Shown: positions 9,448-16,601 of the stretch, piece by piece
Numbering within the stretch: the first letter of the stretch is position 1
Layout: every line of letters begins with the position of its first letter
Source: CAZUCE01 sp964619265
Lineage (GTDB): Bacteria; Planctomycetota; UBA1135; GCA-002686595
Direction of reading: 5' to 3'
Assembly: GCA_964619265.1 (NCBI GenBank)
Contig: CAZUCE010000028.1
Location: 1-54,693 of the forward strand
DNA length: 54,693 bases
Program-made: the position numbers and the translations under genes
Notes under the pieces: generated by a model
Database searches by the model: none
The model's input: only the letters and a program-made list of their open reading frames with translations
What the model was told of the DNA's origin: nothing

Positions 9448-10500
9448 TTATCCCTGCTGGCCGCCGGACTTTAGTTCTCTGAGCTCGGCACTGAGCGTCC
9501 GAATCGCTTGCCGCAACTCATCAAGTCGGCCGCGGAGCACAATGGCCCGGCCTGCCTGCCTTCGTGGCTGCAGTGGATATCCGGCGTACTGGCCCGGCCG
9601 GTCAACGTCCGAGCTCAGCACTGAGTTGCCACCGATGACAACATCATCCGAAACCTTCAAGTTCCCGCTCGAAACGACATGGCCTGCGATCACGACCCGG
9701 TCGCCAAGCTGGGTGCCTGCCGCGAATCCAGCGAGAGCAGAAACCGTCGAATTGGAGCCGATGGTGCAGTTGTGGCCTATGTGACAGAGATTGTCGATCT
9801 TGGTGCCCGAGCCGACCTTCGATTCGGTAAGGGCAGCACGATCCAGTGTTGTATTCGCCCCGACCTCAACTCGATCCCCCAGGATCAGGGTCCCGAGCTG
9901 TGGAAATTTGCTGCGCGAACCGTCCTTCTCGATTGCGTATCCAAAGCCATCGCTGCCGAGCACCGCTCCTGCGTGAAGGATGGCATCCGATCCAATTTGG
10001 ACTCCCTCGTAGACCGTCACGCGCGGGTGAATCATGCAGTTTCGACCTACGCGACAATTGCGCCCAAGCACGGCCCCGGCCCGCAGAACCGTCCCCGCCC
10101 CAATCTTGACGCCCGCCTCGATGACGCAGTGCGGGCCAACTTCAACGGGACTTTCCAGCTCGGCCGTTGGATCCACAACAGCTGTCGCGTGGACAGAATG
10201 GGTGGCGGCGTGCGGAATCGGATGCAATTTGCGAGCGATCCGAGCGAAGGCTGAATGAGGATCCTCCACGACAATCTGAGGGATCCTGGCGTCCAAGAGC
10301 TTCCGCACAATCAAAACCCCACCCCTGAATTCCTGCAGCTTATCGGCGGTCCGCGCAGTGGCTAGAAAGGCAACATCCTCGGACCCAGCGCGATCGAGAT
10401 CTGCAACGCCGGTGATCCGAATGTGAGGATCCCCGTGGAGCTCTCCGTTGACGAAGCGAGCGAGATCAGAAGAGGTTTCGTGGGGCTCGATGTCATGCAT
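9448..10500 (-). CDS. lpxD: UDP-3-O-acylglucosamine N-acyltransferase
   Basis: Third step of lipid A biosynthesis: transfer of a hydroxyacyl chain from acyl-ACP to the amino group of UDP-3-O-acyl-glucosamine. The 350-residue protein has the LpxD N-terminal uridine-binding domain (about 1-100), a left-handed beta-helix of hexapeptide repeats (about 100-310), and a C-terminal helix. Family blocks GSDGFGYA, VEVGANTTLDRAAL and KIDNLCHIGHN are intact; His243 in the IGHN motif corresponds to the catalytic His239 of the E. coli enzyme. An AGAGG sequence lies about 10 bases before the ATG. The gene is not next to fabZ, lpxA or bamA as it is in Proteobacteria. It implies an outer membrane with lipid A. 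Confidence 0.97.
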   Translation of the reverse strand: MHDIEPHETSSDLARFVNGELHGDPHIRITGVADLDRAGSEDVAFLATARTADKLQEFRGGVLIVRKLLDARIPQIVVEDPHSAFARIARKLHPIPHAATHSVHATAVVDPTAELESPVEVGPHCVIEAGVKIGAGTVLRAGAVLGRNCRVGRNCMIHPRVTVYEGVQIGSDAILHAGAVLGSDGFGYAIEKDGSRSKFPQLGTLILGDRVEVGANTTLDRAALTESKVGSGTKIDNLCHIGHNCTIGSNSTVSALAGFAAGTQLGDRVVIAGHVVSSGNLKVSDDVVIGGNSVLSSDVDRPGQYAGYPLQPRRQAGRAIVLRGRLDELRQAIRTLSAELRELKSGGQQG

Positions 10501-10928
10501 GGCTCTGACCTCTTTGCGATCCCCGCGGGGACTCGTCCACTTGCGAAGGGCCCTTTAGAGCAGGGCCCACTTCAGCAGGGCTTCGTGGGAACCGTTGGCA
10601 TTGAATGGTCATCCGGTGAGCTGCTACGAGTAGAGCAACCGCCGGTCCGGATTTTAGCGCATGCCGGCGCGGTCCGCCAAAGGCGCACACCCAGAAGTTC
10701 CGGCCCCTAGAGCACGCATCGCGCGGCTCCAAGCGGCCTTCGTCCCGAACCTCCACCGAATAGGGACGCGCGCGGCACGCGCATTCGGCAGCTCGGCTTC
10801 ACCGGCGCACGGCACCGGGCAGATCGCGCTCTGTTCATGGCGCGGGACCCGCCGATCGCTGCTAGCGGCAGGCTCGCAAGCCGCGCGCCAGGCGGGAGAC
10901 TCGCCCACCCGAGCTCCTTGCGAACGCA
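10501..10928. other. intergenic with short repeat, otherwise nothing recognised
   Basis: DNA between the end of the redox operon and the lpxD start; any lpxD promoter should lie here. Open frames on both strands have unnatural composition. A 15-bp tandem repeat (10548-10592) lies about 50 bp upstream of lpxD. Confidence 0.45.
10548..10592. repeat. degenerate tandem repeat, 15-bp unit
   Basis: Units begin at 10548 (GGGCCCTTTAGAGCA), 10563 (GGGCCCACTTCAGCA) and 10578 (GGGCTTCGTGGGAAC). The first two share 11 of 15 bases; the third keeps little beyond its GGGC start. The array lies just upstream of lpxD and resembles the 309-342 repeat in its GGGCCC start. Confidence 0.55.
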
Positions 10929-11399
10929 CTAGAATCCATAGCCGATCGCGATCCCGGCAACCACGGAGTCTTCGCCGGAGACCCAGTCGTAGTGCAGCTG
11001 GGGTGAAACTGTATAACCCCTGCCTTCGAATTCATAAAGGACGCCCAATCGATAGGCAGCCGCGGACTCACCCTCCAAAAACTCGACTCCAGGACCCGTC
11101 TGGATGATGAACTGCCGGGTCAAGTGAAGGTCTGCTACAGCCAACAGGGTCGTCGCATCGATCTGCCCAAACGCACGCTCAGCCACTCCGCCTAGGCCGA
11201 GAAACTCGCTGACGCGATACTCGTAGTCCAAGCCGACCGAGGGCGCGGATTCATCCTGCTCGAATGTCCCGGAAAACAGGACCGAAATGTGGTGAGGGTG
11301 TTCTCTCCAATCAAACTCGCCCTCACCTTCGAGGCTGGCACATCCGGCCAGCCCCCCTACGCAGAAAACGACAGGACGGATCAGACGTTTGGGCTGCAT
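10929..11399 (-). CDS. small lipoprotein, likely outer-membrane beta-barrel
   Basis: Last gene of the redox operon, 156 residues. A signal peptide ends in the lipobox LAGC (Cys20). The mature part alternates hydrophobic and polar residues in strand-length runs (for example SVGLDYEYRV, LAVADLHLTR, YRLGVLYEFEG) and ends in an aromatic residue after IAIGYGF, typical of small outer-membrane barrels. No catalytic motif is visible. Its ATG overlaps the upstream stop as TGATG, so translation is coupled to the cysteine-motif membrane protein. It may be a surface or structural component of the redox module; that is inference. Confidence 0.75.
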   Translation of the reverse strand: MQPKRLIRPVVFCVGGLAGCASLEGEGEFDWREHPHHISVLFSGTFEQDESAPSVGLDYEYRVSEFLGLGGVAERAFGQIDATTLLAVADLHLTRQFIIQTGPGVEFLEGESAAAYRLGVLYEFEGRGYTVSPQLHYDWVSGEDSVVAGIAIGYGF

Positions 11400-12148
11400 C
11401 AGAGCCTTTCGATTCGTTCTAGATCGACCGCATAGACCAGCAAGTCTCCGCGCCGTTCGATCCGGCCTGTCAGGGATACCGGCTCAGAGACGAACGGAAG
11501 CACCGCCTCGTTGACCGCGCCTCCCTCGGAATCGGTCAGCAAGTAGATCGTCTCTTCGCCTGCTTCATCGCGGGTCACAAAAACCGGCGGGATCCCTCCG
11601 GCGATGCAACGCACGGCACAGGCCCTGTGGGTCTTCCCGTATCCAGGCTTCATGAGTCCCAAGAAACACTTGGAATCCGTGATCTCGCCAACCAAGTCGA
11701 ATTCACCCAGGACTTCGGAGTGCGGCTCCGCGACCTCCTCGCCGAGCTCCACGAGGGCGTCCCCCGCCCTCAACTCAAACACCGCGCGTCCATGGCGCGT
11801 GATGAAATTGCCTTCGGCGCGAACTCGCCTCCCATCGAAGGCTGAAGCTTGCTTCTCGGCTCCAAACTTCATCTGCGACACGAGAATGACAGCCCGCGAC
11901 CCAAAGGGGCTCTCAGGATCCTCGACAAACACGAGCGGGTATGGGTCGACGCTTAGCCGCCCTTCGATGGCGAACAACGTCGACGTATCCCATTTACCTG
12001 GCCCCGGGTCCTGCTGCTGGGGCGCGATCGCGAACGCCATGGCGATCGCTCCGAGCACGCCGATAGCGATGAACATCACAACGGTAGCCTTCAAGCCGGC
12101 CGGCAGGGGTAGATAGCCTACGTAGAACGGATCTTTCGAGTCAGACAT
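11399..12148 (-). CDS. membrane-anchored protein with conserved Cys/His motif
   Basis: I do not know a name for this family. The 249-residue protein has one transmembrane segment (about residues 18-40) followed by an extracytoplasmic region with two OB-like beta segments. Between them is a striking motif: SKCFLG, then MKPGYGKTHR, then CAVRCIAGG, giving three cysteines and a histidine that could bind a metal or cluster. The ATG at 12148 is chosen because AGAGGAG lies eight bases upstream, inside the end of the preceding gene; the 8-bp overlap and this ribosome site show translational coupling. The 13 codons further upstream are probably not used. It follows the Rieske/ferric-reductase gene, so a role as its partner in electron transfer is plausible. 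Confidence 0.75.
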   Translation of the reverse strand: MSDSKDPFYVGYLPLPAGLKATVVMFIAIGVLGAIAMAFAIAPQQQDPGPGKWDTSTLFAIEGRLSVDPYPLVFVEDPESPFGSRAVILVSQMKFGAEKQASAFDGRRVRAEGNFITRHGRAVFELRAGDALVELGEEVAEPHSEVLGEFDLVGEITDSKCFLGLMKPGYGKTHRACAVRCIAGGIPPVFVTRDEAGEETIYLLTDSEGGAVNEAVLPFVSEPVSLTGRIERRGDLLVYAVDLERIERL

Positions 12149-13208
12149 CGGTTTTCTCCTCTTTCGAATCGAAGAGTGCGGGTTCAACCGGTGTTCCCGG
12201 CGGAAGGGGATTTGGATCCAACAAGACTTGACGGTCCTTCAACTTCACTCGGTACGTAGAAACTTTCTCGTCGAACGGAGGAGGGGATTGCCCATTGACA
12301 GCCATGTATTGATAGCCGTGCCAAGGACAAGTGACGCAGTCGTCCACAATCTTGCCTTCCCCCAAGGGTCCTCCCTGGTGAGCACAGACATTGGAGATCG
12401 CAGAAATTTTGTTGCCATGGCGATACACAGCTACACGCTCCCCGCCGTTCACGGAAACGACGCGCGCGCAGTCCGGCGAGATGTCTTCAATGGATCCAAC
12501 ACTCACCCAGTCTTCATCGCTCCGCAATCCGGCCTCAACCGGTCGCTCGCGCAGGCCGGCCACCAGATGGAGGCCGGCAACCAGGACGACTCCAAAGGCC
12601 ACCAATCCGACATAGATCGGGCTCGTTTCGCTCTGAAGAGCACCAAGTGCTACGTGCATCACCAGTAGCCCATACGCCAGGTACACCGACATGTGCAGGG
12701 TTTTCCAACAGCCGACACCAAGATTCTTCAGCCAATAATCGTGACTGGTGGCGGCCATCAGGAACAGGATCAGCAGCCCGAAGAATCCAAGGACCTGGAA
12801 CGGGAACTGCGCAAGCGAGTCGTAGTTCGTATTGTCGGTGAACACTCCGACAAGCGGGTTGCCATTCCCCATCCCATGATAGAAGAGGATCGCGACCACT
12901 CCATGCACAAGCGCCACAGCGAACGTGGTCACGCCCAGGTGCCGCCGGTTGTACAACAGCGGTGCAAACTTCGGGTTCAACCGGGCGAGCGGCCCGATGA
13001 TGAGGATGACGTGCAGCATGATGAACGCACAGGTAGCTGTGGCGCGCATCAAAAGGACCGGGGGTGGGCTCAGGTCATTGGGCGACGGGTGAGTCGCCAT
13101 CGTGATGGCAAGGAAGGCGACGTTGAACAGAACCACGATCCCAATCGTGGCCATGTCGTAGATGCGCTTGTGCCGGTTCCATTGAACGGCTTGGTAGGCG
13201 TTGCTCAC
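12141..13208 (-). CDS. ferric-reductase-like haem membrane domain fused to Rieske [2Fe-2S] domain
   Basis: Membrane redox protein of 355 residues. Residues about 20-220 contain five or six transmembrane helices with histidines suited to bind b-type haem: His66, His102, His172 and His185, as in ferric-reductase-like/MsrQ membrane domains. Residues about 232-340 form a Rieske domain with ligands Cys275-x-His277 and Cys294-x-x-His297. A GTG start at 13208 overlaps the previous stop as GTGA. The frame is open further upstream, but that part overlaps the coupled small gene. The arrangement suggests electron transfer between the cluster and membrane haem, with quinol or another carrier as partner. 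Its Rieske segment is very similar to that of the ThDP enzyme in the same operon. Confidence 0.88.
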   Translation of the reverse strand: MSNAYQAVQWNRHKRIYDMATIGIVVLFNVAFLAITMATHPSPNDLSPPPVLLMRATATCAFIMLHVILIIGPLARLNPKFAPLLYNRRHLGVTTFAVALVHGVVAILFYHGMGNGNPLVGVFTDNTNYDSLAQFPFQVLGFFGLLILFLMAATSHDYWLKNLGVGCWKTLHMSVYLAYGLLVMHVALGALQSETSPIYVGLVAFGVVLVAGLHLVAGLRERPVEAGLRSDEDWVSVGSIEDISPDCARVVSVNGGERVAVYRHGNKISAISNVCAHQGGPLGEGKIVDDCVTCPWHGYQYMAVNGQSPPPFDEKVSTYRVKLKDRQVLLDPNPLPPGTPVEPALFDSKEEKTDV

Positions 13209-13381
13209 TGGTCTACAACCTCCGTTGCAGGCGGATTGGAAAGCGGCGGCGAGTCCGAAGCTGGCGGAGTCTGAACGGGCATGTCGACTCGAGCCTTGAC
13301 CCCCAGAAAGAGGCCGATGAGGGCGCACGGGCCAACGATCAGCCAGATCAAGAAGTGGGCCTTTCTATGCGCACGTCTCAT
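13205..13381 (-). CDS. small single-pass membrane protein (58 aa)
   Basis: A basic N-terminus (MRRAHRKAH) is followed by one hydrophobic helix (about residues 9-28) and a proline- and serine-rich tail, so N-in/C-out topology is likely. The start overlaps the previous stop as ATGA and the stop overlaps the next start as GTGA, which makes the gene very likely real despite its size. It is too short for family assignment. It probably serves as a subunit or assembly factor for the Rieske/haem membrane protein encoded next. Confidence 0.75.
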   Translation of the reverse strand: MRRAHRKAHFLIWLIVGPCALIGLFLGVKARVDMPVQTPPASDSPPLSNPPATEVVDQ

Positions 13382-13587
13382 GCGGCCGCCCCCCTTTTGA
13401 CCAAAAGCTTGACCAGCAACAGCGGCCAAAGCGCGACAGCACCGGGTAGGACGAGAATTCGAAATCCAAGCGGCGCCCCGGTGGCCACCGGATCCAAGAG
13501 GGCAGCGCCCTTGAAGGCGAAGAAGATTCCAAACAAAAGCCCGATGGCCAAGTAGGCAGCCACCACGCCCACGATTAGAGACTCCAT
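13378..13587 (-). CDS. small two-helix membrane protein (69 aa)
   Basis: The protein has two hydrophobic helices (about residues 3-25 and 42-62) joined by a loop with ALLDP and GAPLGFRILVLPG, and it ends with a basic tail. I recall similar short proteins with a GFR-LILPG-ALWP pattern as uncharacterised, but cannot name a family. AGGAG lies seven bases before the ATG, the clearest ribosome site in the operon. The gene starts 76 bp after the ThDP enzyme gene and overlaps the next gene by four bases (ATGA). Confidence 0.75.
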   Translation of the reverse strand: MESLIVGVVAAYLAIGLLFGIFFAFKGAALLDPVATGAPLGFRILVLPGAVALWPLLLVKLLVKRGAAA

Positions 13588-13620
13588 GTAGCCACTCCTG
13601 TATTGGGTGAAGTCGATTGG

Positions 13621-13643
13621 AAAAAAAGGCGGGGATCATCCCG
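13621..13643 (-). terminator. possible weak terminator or attenuator inside the redox operon
   Basis: Read on the minus strand, a short GGGA-TGA-TCCC stem is followed within four bases by seven T residues, between the ThDP enzyme gene and the small membrane genes. The stem is only about four base pairs, so at most partial termination is expected. It could lower expression of the membrane half of the operon relative to the soluble enzymes. Confidence 0.3.
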
Positions 13644-13663
13644 ACGGGCAGATACATCGCTCA

Positions 13664-15661
13664 TTAAATCAGGTCTCCATCGGTCATCACCTCGACGGTT
13701 GCCGGCCCATCGAAGGCCAGGGCCTTTTGGATCGCATCGTCCAGGTCCGCCATGTCCTCAACACGGATCCCTAGGCCGCCACAACTTGTGACGTATTCCG
13801 CAATGTTGGGATTGGTCAATTTCGTCTCCCACACATCCCAGCCGCCAGCTCGCTGTTCTTTCGAGATCTTGCCGAGCTCGCAGTTGTGCAGGAGTATGTG
13901 AGTGATGTTCATGCCGTACTGAACGGCGGTCGTGACTTCCCAGGGATACTGCCCGAAGCCTCCATCCCCCGTCACGGCGATGACGGGGCGCTGGTAGAAA
14001 CGCCCGTCCCAGCGGTCCTTCACTTGGGTCGCTGCCCAGGCCCCCATGGCAGCGGGGTAGGCGAAGCCAATCGATCCGAGATATCCGGACATCAGCACGG
14101 AGTGATCTCCGGACGCCTCGAAGTACCGGCCGAAACTGTAGGTGTTGTTGCCCACATCAACGGCGAGAATCGCATTGGAAGGAACGCAACGATTCATCGA
14201 TTCAAAGATGGCTACGGAGCTGACGCCGTTGCCACGGTTGTCCTCGAGCCTGCGCTGCTTCTCTTCACGCCAGATCCTCCACCGCTCAGCGACATCCGCG
14301 CGCTGATCTACCGTCTGGTGCCCGGCCATTTCTTTGGCGAGCAGGTCACAGGTGACGGCTAGGTCACCCCAGACGGGCGCGTCCACCGAATGGAATTTGG
14401 CAACCTGCATCCGGTCGCTGTCCACCTGGATCGTCGGCTTCTTGGGCGTGATTCCGGTGTGGTTGCTGAAGGATGCGCCGAGAACGACCAAGGCATCCGC
14501 TTCGTTCATCAACCACGAAGCGACGGGAGTGCCGCTTCGACCAAGCACCCCACCCGCGAGCGGGTGATGATCGCCGAGGATGCCCTTGCCCTTGAAAGTC
14601 GTCAGCACCGGTGCGCCGAGCGCCTCGGCAAGGCCCATGACCGCCGGCATGTCGAAGCGCGCGCCGTGACCAACAATGAAGACTGGCCGCTTGGAGGCGC
14701 GCAGAAGGTCGATAGCCCCCTGGAGAGCATCGGCGGCGGGCGAGATTCGCGCAGGCGCAATGCGGCCCTTCGGAGATCCAACTTCGGCGCCTTCCTCAGC
14801 AAGGTCTGTTTGCACGTCGTCCGGGAAAATCAGATGACTGACATCCTGGCGGAGCAGGGCCGTCTTCATCGCCAGGCTCATGAGCTCCCCGTGATTTGAG
14901 CCGGGCAGGACGAGGTGACTGAACTCGGCTACCGCACTGAACGCTTCCTTCAACGGCAATTCCTGGAAGACTCCGGGTCCAAACACCTGTTGCTGCACCT
15001 GGCCGGTCAAGGCCAACACGGGCGACCGGTCGACCTTCGCGTCCCACAGGCCGGTGAGGAGGTTGGTGGCACCCGGTCCGGCGATGGTGAGGCAGGCGGC
15101 CGGATCCCCCGTCAGCTTTCCGAACGCGGAAGCCGCGAACGCCGCGGCGCCCTCATGCCGGATTCCGATGTAGGCCATGTGACCCTTCTCGCATTCGCGC
15201 TTGATCGCATCGGCTAGCCCGAGGTTTGAGTGACCGACCATGCCGAAGACATGGGTAATCCCCCACGCCGTCATCGTCTCCGCCATCACATCGGTCACGG
15301 TTCGAGCATGGGTTGCCTCAGGCTCAAGGCCGACATAGACCCCATCCTCTCGCACCTCAACGGGATAGGTGTCCACACCGTCGTCGTGCCCGCCCGGTGA
15401 ATTCCCGGTGTGCGGGCAGTACTCCCAGCCATGCCAGGGGCAGCGAAGCCAGCCCTTCTCTATCGACCCTTCGCCAAGCGGTCCGCCTTGGTGGGGACAA
15501 TGATTGTCCAGGGCGGCGTACTTCCCCTTGTGGTGCGTCAAGCAAATCGACTTTTCCTGCGACCCCTCCTCAAGGTTCACGGTCTTGACGCGCCCCTCGG
15601 GAAGCTCCTCCAGGCTTGCTACCCGGTGCCACGAGGTCTGCTTGGTGGGTTGATTAGACAT
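13664..15661 (-). CDS. Rieske [2Fe-2S] domain fused to ThDP-dependent enzyme (pyruvate oxidase / acetolactate synthase-like)
   Basis: 665 residues. Residues 1-115 are a complete Rieske domain with Cys55-x-His57 and Cys74-x-x-His77. The rest is a full three-domain ThDP enzyme: an N-terminal PYR domain with the activating glutamate Glu170 (IRHEGAAAFA), a central domain (about 310-450) and a C-terminal PP domain with GDGG at 565-568 and Asn593 for Mg-ThDP. The closest architecture is pyruvate oxidase/acetolactate synthase, which decarboxylate 2-oxo acids. The Rieske cluster would give the carbanion/enamine electrons a one-electron exit. Whether the middle domain binds FAD cannot be told. It lies 18 bp downstream of the channel gene. 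The true substrate is unknown; oxalyl-CoA- or sulfoacetaldehyde-type chemistry is also possible. Confidence 0.9.
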   Translation of the reverse strand: MSNQPTKQTSWHRVASLEELPEGRVKTVNLEEGSQEKSICLTHHKGKYAALDNHCPHQGGPLGEGSIEKGWLRCPWHGWEYCPHTGNSPGGHDDGVDTYPVEVREDGVYVGLEPEATHARTVTDVMAETMTAWGITHVFGMVGHSNLGLADAIKRECEKGHMAYIGIRHEGAAAFAASAFGKLTGDPAACLTIAGPGATNLLTGLWDAKVDRSPVLALTGQVQQQVFGPGVFQELPLKEAFSAVAEFSHLVLPGSNHGELMSLAMKTALLRQDVSHLIFPDDVQTDLAEEGAEVGSPKGRIAPARISPAADALQGAIDLLRASKRPVFIVGHGARFDMPAVMGLAEALGAPVLTTFKGKGILGDHHPLAGGVLGRSGTPVASWLMNEADALVVLGASFSNHTGITPKKPTIQVDSDRMQVAKFHSVDAPVWGDLAVTCDLLAKEMAGHQTVDQRADVAERWRIWREEKQRRLEDNRGNGVSSVAIFESMNRCVPSNAILAVDVGNNTYSFGRYFEASGDHSVLMSGYLGSIGFAYPAAMGAWAATQVKDRWDGRFYQRPVIAVTGDGGFGQYPWEVTTAVQYGMNITHILLHNCELGKISKEQRAGGWDVWETKLTNPNIAEYVTSCGGLGIRVEDMADLDDAIQKALAFDGPATVEVMTDGDLI

Positions 15662-15679
15662 GGGTTGAGATTTGGGCGT

Positions 15680-16516
15680 TCAGTGGGAAATGGTCTCGCT
15701 GCAATGGGGGCAGCGCGTAGGAAGGGACCGCCGCTTGAATTCCTCGAAAAAACCAGAGCTGACGATTCCGGTTGGAATGGCAATGGCCAACATACCGAGC
15801 ACCGCAACGATGCCGGTAAAGGCCTTGCCCAGGGCGGTCACCGGCGTTACGTCGCCGTATCCGACCGTCGTCACGGTCACGACGCTCCACCAGAGACTCT
15901 TCGGGATGCTACCGAATGCCTCCGGCTGAGCATCCCCCTCGGCGAGGTAGATGCCACAGGAAGCCATGAGGAGCAGGGTAGTGAGGATGAGCATCGACGC
16001 CAAGACTTCGCGGCGCTTGGCCACAAAGACCGCAACAAGCGACTGCATGGCGGAAGAGTAGCGACCGAATTTGAACAACCGCAGCATGCGAGCAGCCGAG
16101 ACGACCTTTAGGTTTGCCCCAATCAAGCTCGCGTAGAGCGGCAAGATGCTGATCAAATCGACCAGCGCGAAGAAGGTCACCAGATAGCGAAGCCGTCCGA
16201 TCACAGGCCGCTGGTAGCCCTGAGCTGCCGTAATCGACCAAGCGCGAAGGACGTACTCCAAGGTGAACAGCGCAACCGTGGTGATCTCGATGATCGCAAG
16301 CGTTGGGCCATTCGAAGCGCGCACTTGCTCGATCGACCCGAGAATCAAGGCGGCGACATTCACGAGAATCAAGGCAGCGATGATTCCCTCAAGGATCAAG
16401 GCCGCTCGGTCTCCGGGAGCCAGTACGAACAACGCGCGGTAGACACGTGCCCGAACACTCTGCGGGTCCACTCCTGGAGCAAGAGCAGCCTCGCCATGCC
16501 AGCTCGGCGAGCTCAT
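15680..16516 (-). CDS. voltage-gated-type potassium channel subunit
   Basis: Six-helix cation channel. The selectivity filter TVGYGD (residues 217-222) lies between S5 and S6. The S4 helix carries basic residues every third position (Arg143, Arg146, Lys149, Arg152), the voltage-sensor pattern. A C-terminal CPHC pair could bind a metal or form a redox-sensitive thiol pair. I chose the ATG at 16516 because GGAG lies nine bases upstream; the ATG at 16531 in the same frame is the alternative and adds five residues. The gene sits 85 bp after the glutamate synthase-like gene and 18 bp before the ThDP enzyme, so it is co-transcribed with redox enzymes. It may balance charge moved by electron transfer, which is inference. 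Confidence 0.9.
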   Translation of the reverse strand: MSSPSWHGEAALAPGVDPQSVRARVYRALFVLAPGDRAALILEGIIAALILVNVAALILGSIEQVRASNGPTLAIIEITTVALFTLEYVLRAWSITAAQGYQRPVIGRLRYLVTFFALVDLISILPLYASLIGANLKVVSAARMLRLFKFGRYSSAMQSLVAVFVAKRREVLASMLILTTLLLMASCGIYLAEGDAQPEAFGSIPKSLWWSVVTVTTVGYGDVTPVTALGKAFTGIVAVLGMLAIAIPTGIVSSGFFEEFKRRSLPTRCPHCSETISH

Positions 16517-16601
16517 GAGAGCCTTCTCCATGCGCCGCCGGCGGATTCCGGCCGGGGGCGCTGACCGCTGCCAGCGGAGCTGAAGAGGGTACGACGGGGA
16601 A

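Noticed and set aside
12149..12187. Earlier start for the Cys-motif membrane protein
   Set aside because: It lies within the upstream gene and has no ribosome site; AGAGGAG supports the ATG at 12148.
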